The notes under the pieces were generated by a model. The model searched no databases, was not told where the DNA came from, and worked only from the letters and a program-made list of their open reading frames with translations. Shown in pieces: positions 59,676 to 64,000 of a stretch of DNA of 64,000 bases. The translations under genes and the position numbers were made by a program. The DNA is taken from positions 73,659 to 137,658 of the forward strand of contig JBBDUV010000047.1 of assembly GCA_040903745.1 (NCBI GenBank). Direction: 5' to 3'. Source of the DNA: M55B112 sp040903745. Lineage in GTDB: Bacteria; Bacteroidota; Bacteroidia; Bacteroidales; GCA-2748055. How positions within the stretch are numbered: the first letter of the stretch is position 1; each line of letters begins with the position of its first letter.

Positions 59676-61232
59676 TTAAAGGAGTTCCATATTGAAATTC
59701 TCGATCTCATATTTTATATCGGCCAGGAACTTTGTTGCCGGTCCGCCATCGAGTGCCCTGTGGTCGTACGTGAGTGACAGTCCGATGAACGGCACAAATC
59801 CGAATGTCCCATCGTCGAGCGGTGCCGGGCGGTGGATGATCGTGTTGACCCCGAGGATGGCCGCTTGCGGCACGTTGATGATCGGGGTGAACATCTCCAC
59901 ACCGTAGTTTCCGAGGTTAGAGATGGTGAACGAAGCCGCGGTGCTTGCAAGCAGGTCGGGATCGACATTCCCGTTGCGGCAGCTGTCGGCCAGCGCTTTC
60001 AGCTGTGATGAGAGACCGGTCAGCGACAGGTCGCTCGCGTTGCGCAGCGCCGGCACCATCAGTCCCCGTTCCGTATCGACCGCCAGTCCGAGGTGCACGT
60101 TCCTGAATTTTCGCACTGTGTCGCCCAGGAAATGAGCATTGGCATCGGGATTTTTCTCCAGCGCCCTGATGGTGGCAAAGCTGATCATATCGTTGAGGGT
60201 GATATTGTGTGTGTACCCCTCTTTCTGCATGGCTTTCACCTTGTTGCGCAGCTGCAGGATTTTTCTTGCATCGGCGCTCAGGTGGTGGGTAAGCTGCGCG
60301 GTATTCTGCAGCGAGCTGTACATCGCTTTTGCGATGAGTTTGCGCATGTTGGACAGTTTGGCATCTTCGAAGGCGTTGCCGTAAGCAGAGCTTCCTGCCG
60401 CTTTCATTGCGTCGTAGTTCACCGGTTCCGCTTGTGCGGCTGCCTCACGGCTGATCGCGGTATCGGCCGGTGCGGCGGTTGTGGGGGAGGCTGCTGCTGT
60501 TGCGTCTGCTCCTGCTCCTGTAGTTCCGGAGGATCCTGCAGTTGCCGGTTGCGCAGTTCCAGATTCGATGGCCTGTTCGATATCGCGAACGATGATTCGA
60601 CCGTGCGGACCCGTACCTGCGATGGAATCGTAGGATACTGATTTCGCTTCGGCCAGTTTCTTCGCCCTTGGGGAGATGATGATTCGTCCGTCGCGGGTTG
60701 TGGCTGCGGCTCCTGTTCCCGCTGGGCCGGCATTTGCCGAAGCTTCAGTGGCTGCTCCTGTTGTCTGCGTTGAAGCAGCTGTTCCGGCAGTCGCTGCATT
60801 GGTTGTAGTTTCCGATGCTGCACCCTGACCGGTCTCTGCTGCCGCGGGCGGCTGTTGCGGGGAGGTGGGTGTAGCGGCCTGTGGCGCAGTGTTGGCTGCG
60901 GTGCCATCGGGCGTTCCTCCGGATACCTTAGAAGACTTTGCAGACGATTCGCTTGTGGTTGCTCCTTCGGGAAGGAACGCGGATGTGTCGTCGCCCTCGT
61001 TGCCGATGACGGCCACGTTGGTGAGCACGGGGACCTCATCGCCCGTTGCGTAAAACACATCGAGGAGGATGCCGTCGGCTTGCGCCTCCTCTTCGAACGA
61101 TGCCTTGTCGGTTTCGTAGGCGAACAAAAGATCGCCTTTGGAAACCTGGTCGCCTTTGGATTTGTACCATTCTGTGATGATACAGCTTTCAACTGATTGC
61201 CCCTGTTTCGGCATAAGTACCGGTTCTGCCAT
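59676..61232 (-). CDS. Dihydrolipoamide acyltransferase (E2) of a 2-oxoacid dehydrogenase complex
   Basis: A 518-residue E2. The lipoyl domain occupies 1-80 with the lipoylated Lys43 (YETDKASFEEEA). A long Ala/Thr/Ser/Gly/Pro/Gln linker (about 85-185) leads to the E1/E3-binding domain (ISPRAKKLAEAKSVSYDSIAG, about 187-225), a second linker, and the catalytic acyltransferase domain with the active-site DHRALDGG (His491, Asp495). The gene seems intact, though the E1 gene 26 bp downstream is destroyed. The choice between pyruvate, 2-oxoglutarate, branched-chain or acetoin substrate cannot be made. Confidence 0.9.
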   Translation of the reverse strand: MAEPVLMPKQGQSVESCIITEWYKSKGDQVSKGDLLFAYETDKASFEEEAQADGILLDVFYATGDEVPVLTNVAVIGNEGDDTSAFLPEGATTSESSAKSSKVSGGTPDGTAANTAPQAATPTSPQQPPAAAETGQGAASETTTNAATAGTAASTQTTGAATEASANAGPAGTGAAATTRDGRIIISPRAKKLAEAKSVSYDSIAGTGPHGRIIVRDIEQAIESGTAQPATAGSSGTTGAGADATAAASPTTAAPADTAISREAAAQAEPVNYDAMKAAGSSAYGNAFEDAKLSNMRKLIAKAMYSSLQNTAQLTHHLSADARKILQLRNKVKAMQKEGYTHNITLNDMISFATIRALEKNPDANAHFLGDTVRKFRNVHLGLAVDTERGLMVPALRNASDLSLTGLSSQLKALADSCRNGNVDPDLLASTAASFTISNLGNYGVEMFTPIINVPQAAILGVNTIIHRPAPLDDGTFGFVPFIGLSLTYDHRALDGGPATKFLADIKYEIENFNMELL

Positions 61233-61573
61233 GGTATGTTTATTTTTTATGCTTAATTGTTAACATATAAATACAAGTTGATGAAAAGATAAACAAATAG
61301 TCATTAAAAACAAAGAAAAATGATAATATGTATATACAAGTATAACAATTGTTTAATACAACATTCTTGTTTTTCAGATATTTGGTTTAACTTTGGAGCG
61401 AATGGAGAGGTGAACGGTTGGCTGAAAGAATTTTTTTAGGGAGTTGGTGCTTCCAGGATTTGGGACGGGTGCTATAAGAAATGGATGGTTGGCTGATATG
61501 ATACATTGGTGATGGGATTTTTTGGGAGTTGAATGTAACAGGATTTAAAAAAACGAGTTAGAAGCTGGTTGAT
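61233..61573. other. 341-bp intergenic region between E2 and the GntR regulator
   Basis: A divergent promoter region. It holds an imperfect repeat (61414-61465 and 61488-61546 share GGTTGGCTGA, then T6-7 with GGGAGTTG, then AGGATTT). The AT-rich half next to E2 (61240-61380) is the likely E2 promoter. No gene or clear operator palindrome was seen. Confidence 0.45.
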
Positions 61574-62281
61574 ATGAACAGGATACCACAATACAGGTTG
61601 GTGTATGAGACGTTGCGCAAGCACATCGGGGATGGTGTGTACGGCGAGGGTGACCTGTTGCCGTCGGAGAATGAGTTGTGTGTGTTGCATGGGGTGACGC
61701 GGCCAACGGTGCGGAAGGCGCTGGACAGGTTGCTGAATGAGGGGTATATTAAGAAGCAGCAGGGGAAGGGGAGCATTGTTCGCGGCAGGCCGAAGGGGGT
61801 GGGGATCTTGTCGATTACCGGAACGACGTCGGCGATCGGGGAGGAGAAGCTGCAGACGCGGATCATTGTGAAACCGGAGTTGCGGCGGTTTGAGCAGGCG
61901 TTTAACTATGAGTTGTCGGAGCTGGAGCGGGAGTCGGGCTGCATCTATTTTGAGCGGTTGCGGCTGGTGAACGGGAAGCCGGTGTTTTATGATATTACGA
62001 TTTTACCGAACATTAATCTGCCCAGGTTTTTGTCGCGCAATATGGAGAACCATTCGCTGTTTGATGTGTTGCGGAAGCAGTATCAGCTGGAGGTGACGGG
62101 CGGGGAGCAGCAGATGCTGGCGAAGTTGCCCGATAAGAACTTGCAGAAGCATTTTGGCGTTGGACCGCGCCATCCGATCATCCAGCTGAACCGCAAGCTG
62201 GAGACCAACCGCATGAACTACTTCTTTTACAGTCAGGTTTCCTGCAATACCGATGAGTATGTGTTGGAGGGGGAGATATAA
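61574..62281 (+). CDS. GntR family (HutC/UTRA) transcriptional regulator
   Basis: A 235-residue regulator with an N-terminal winged HTH (QYRLVYETLRKHIGDGVYGEGDLLPSENELCVLHGVTRPTVRKAL split over residues 4-50) and a C-terminal UTRA ligand-binding domain (about 90-230: RRFEQAFNYELSELERESGC, YDITILPNINLPRFL). It is transcribed away from the E2/E1/dehydrogenase genes and starts 342 bp from E2, so it is the obvious local regulator. Ligand unknown. Confidence 0.87.
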   Translation: MNRIPQYRLVYETLRKHIGDGVYGEGDLLPSENELCVLHGVTRPTVRKALDRLLNEGYIKKQQGKGSIVRGRPKGVGILSITGTTSAIGEEKLQTRIIVKPELRRFEQAFNYELSELERESGCIYFERLRLVNGKPVFYDITILPNINLPRFLSRNMENHSLFDVLRKQYQLEVTGGEQQMLAKLPDKNLQKHFGVGPRHPIIQLNRKLETNRMNYFFYSQVSCNTDEYVLEGEI

Positions 62282-62762
62282 GGAGGGGCGGATCCGGAGT
62301 AACCGGCAACTCGACCTCTTTCCATTGATGCTCAGTTTCTTATCGTCGACAGACTGTCTTTATTTACCGACAGACATTTATTTACCATCGAGAAGGAGTC
62401 GTTTTATAATGATAACGGTTGAGACTTTGTAAAGAGCAGTATGTTTGGATTTGTGTATCATATATAGCTAAAACACTTTGGATATGTGTATGGTAATCTC
62501 AATATTTACTTTGGATTTGTGCAACAACAGTTGTTTGTTATTTTAGATATCCAATCCAAAGATCGACGATTTTGAAGACTGTCTTGAGTACTATGCTGTA
62601 TTAGATGCGGGTAGTAACATTATCATAACAGCAGTCAGGGGCGATTCCCGGTTTTTTGAACTTTTCTCCCGTCAGGGTGTATATACATACATACATACAT
62701 ACATACATACAGACAGCAAACTGCATATTCTGACTGTGACATGCATTAATAATTGTTGTCTT
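62282..62762. other. 481-bp intergenic region with a microsatellite
   Basis: Besides the tetranucleotide repeat at 62682-62709 it contains a short duplicated pair, GACAGACTGTCTTTATTTACC and CGACAGACATTTATTTACC (about 62349-62390), but no convincing gene or terminator. The promoter of the lipoprotein gene should lie in the last 100 bp. Confidence 0.4.
62682..62709. repeat. TACA tetranucleotide microsatellite
   Basis: About seven tandem TACA units located 54-81 bp upstream of the lipoprotein ATG at 62763, in the expected promoter or leader. Change of copy number by slippage could alter expression. Confidence 0.85.
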
Positions 62763-63935
62763 ATGAATCGATTCAATATACAAACAACTTTACCAGTTGT
62801 TTTTTTTGTCCTGTTTTCTGTTTTGAATTTCACAGGGTGCAGGCAGGATAGCAAGAATGCTGTTAGCAAAAAAACGGAACATGGTGTCGCCATGGATTCA
62901 ATCCAGGCATGTTGCGCAGCTCTCCCCGACAGGCCCTATCTGAGCGGGATTCCGGATAAAACCGGTACCGGTGTCAGCCGCGGGCATGCAACGCCGGAGG
63001 GCATGGTCTACATCCCCGGCGGTATATTTGTCATGGGGGGTGATTCTGTCTGGGGACAAACCGACGAATTTCCGCTGCATAAAGTGCAGGTCTCGCCGTT
63101 CTATATGGACCGACACGAGGTAACCAATGCACAGTTCGGTGAATTTGTGGAAGCGACAGGGTATGTTACTACTGCTGAACGCAAGCCAGACTGGGAGGAG
63201 ATCAGGAAACAACTTCCACCCGGAACACCGCGACCCGATGAGGAGTTTCTTACTGCCGCCTCCCTCGTCTTTGTGCCACCCGATCACCCCGTTCCGTTCA
63301 ATAATGTCGCTGCCTGGTGGAAATGGGTTCCCGGCGCCAGCTGGCGGCATCCCCACGGTCCTGGTAGCAGTACCGGGGGATCGCCGGATGAACCGGTGGT
63401 GCATGTGTCGTGGGAAGATGCAGCAGCCTATGCAGCGTGGGCCGGGAAAAGGCTGCCCACAGAAGCGGAGTGGGAGTTTGCGTCACGCGGCGGACTGGAA
63501 CGGTCCGTTTACAGTTGGGGTAACCAGCCGATTAACGAGGGGGCACTCAAGGCCAATTCCTGGCAGGGGAACTTTCCAAATGAAAATACCGGAGAGGACA
63601 ATTTTCCCAGGGTGGCACCCGTAATGAGCTATCCGCCCAATGGTTATGGCTTATATGATATGGCAGGTAATATATGGGAGTGGTGCAGCGATTGGTACCG
63701 GCCCGATTATTATGCTGAACTGTCGAAACAGGGAACCGCGATAGATCCGCAGGGTCCAGATGAGCCCTACGATCCCATGGAACCCTACGTAGAAAAGAGG
63801 GTGGTTCGCGGGGGATCGTTCCTCTGCTCCGATCAGTATTGCTCAGGTTTCAGGAATGCCGCTAGGATGAAAACCAGCTGGGATACCGGCCTGGAGCATA
63901 CCGGTTTCCGTTGTGTGATCCCAGCCGGTAAATAG
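62763..63935 (+). CDS. Formylglycine-generating-enzyme (SUMF1) family lipoprotein
   Basis: A 390-residue protein from the ATG at 62763, which gives a lipoprotein signal (VVFFVLFSVLNFTGC). The SUMF1/FGE fold fills about 90-390 (MVYIPGGIFVMGGDSVWGQTDEFP, HVSWEDAAAYAAWAGKRLPTEAEWEFASRGG). Near the C-terminus GGSFLCSDQYCSGFRNAARM keeps both cysteines that bind copper in true formylglycine-generating enzymes, a pair missing from most SUMF1 relatives. It could therefore activate sulfatases or oxidise a Cys in another protein. No sulfatase is in the window. Export to the envelope is unusual for FGE but known in Bacteroidota. Confidence 0.85.
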   Translation: MNRFNIQTTLPVVFFVLFSVLNFTGCRQDSKNAVSKKTEHGVAMDSIQACCAALPDRPYLSGIPDKTGTGVSRGHATPEGMVYIPGGIFVMGGDSVWGQTDEFPLHKVQVSPFYMDRHEVTNAQFGEFVEATGYVTTAERKPDWEEIRKQLPPGTPRPDEEFLTAASLVFVPPDHPVPFNNVAAWWKWVPGASWRHPHGPGSSTGGSPDEPVVHVSWEDAAAYAAWAGKRLPTEAEWEFASRGGLERSVYSWGNQPINEGALKANSWQGNFPNENTGEDNFPRVAPVMSYPPNGYGLYDMAGNIWEWCSDWYRPDYYAELSKQGTAIDPQGPDEPYDPMEPYVEKRVVRGGSFLCSDQYCSGFRNAARMKTSWDTGLEHTGFRCVIPAGK

Positions 63936-64000
63936 AAATCAGCGGATAATAATTCCGGCAATGCAATTCTTAAAGTCGCTTTGGAACAATGAGATTGTTT

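Noticed and set aside
60419..61192. 257-codon open frame in another frame of the E2 gene
   Set aside because: Pro/Gln/Arg-rich translation of the E2 Ala/Thr linker in the wrong frame.
61414..61546. Imperfect repeat before the HutC-type regulator as an operator
   Set aside because: The two copies are direct and poorly conserved, not palindromic like GntR sites, so no operator call was made.

Overview
The window looks like a chromosomal segment of a Bacteroidota bacterium, probably class Bacteroidia. Evidence: a C-terminal type IX secretion sorting domain (gene at 48826-51267), a BtuB locus with a surface beta-propeller lipoprotein and a cobalamin riboswitch, SatD, DUF3127, DUF5723 and DUF4143 families, several TAnnTTTG (-7) promoter elements, few clear Shine-Dalgarno sequences, and an ECF-sigma/TPR/CHAT gene group. 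I found no tRNA, rRNA or CRISPR array. Genus and species cannot be read from the sequence.

Layout. 1-1124: end of rlmB and a convergent Lrp/AsnC regulator. 1466-6950 (minus): one apparent transcription unit for an ECF-type nickel transporter (nikM, a NikL-like protein, nikQ, nikO) followed by larE, larB and larC for the nickel-pincer cofactor. larA itself is absent. A NikR-like operator lies at the promoter. 7230-8525: MscS channel. 8685-14728: ECF sigma factor, an envelope TPR-CHAT caspase-like protein, a 45-residue double-glycine peptide missed by usual length cut-offs, a membrane TPR protein with an anti-sigma-like N-terminus, and a degenerate histidine kinase. This is my leading candidate for an undescribed system. 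14803-19518: DUF3127, FKBP, MnmD, a tyrosine-recombinase-like protein lacking catalytic residues, and a sugar nucleotidyltransferase. 19849-34204: 3'-truncated beta-galactosidase, EamA transporter, 7TM histidine kinase, SatD-like protein, bile-acid symporter family protein, SDR, DUF5723 pair and S9 peptidase lipoprotein, with palindromic repeat clusters between genes.

34475-41166 is an AT-richer block bounded by an 18-bp inverted repeat. It carries a GntR regulator with an operator palindrome at its start codon, a 1069-residue histidine kinase with a recent 864-bp internal duplication and a G11 tract, a response regulator and a hybrid kinase. An Rrf2 3' fragment lies on its left and an intact Rrf2 gene on its right. 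41175-44586: YceI / porin-like / YceI-like / Rrf2 group. 45021-51880: vitamin B12 uptake operon under a cobalamin riboswitch whose peripheral stem is filled with four palindromic repeats. 52050-55422: monooxygenase, small membrane protein, and an aspartoacylase / RimK / RimB-like protease group. 55544-62281: DUF4143 ATPase and a 2-oxoacid dehydrogenase locus (dehydrogenase, E1, E2, divergent GntR regulator) in which the E1 alpha-beta fusion gene is wrecked by two deletions. The window ends with a formylglycine-generating-enzyme-like lipoprotein.

Common themes are gene erosion by deletion (beta-galactosidase, E1, Rrf2 fragment), several families of short palindromic repeats, and simple repeats at places where slippage could change expression.
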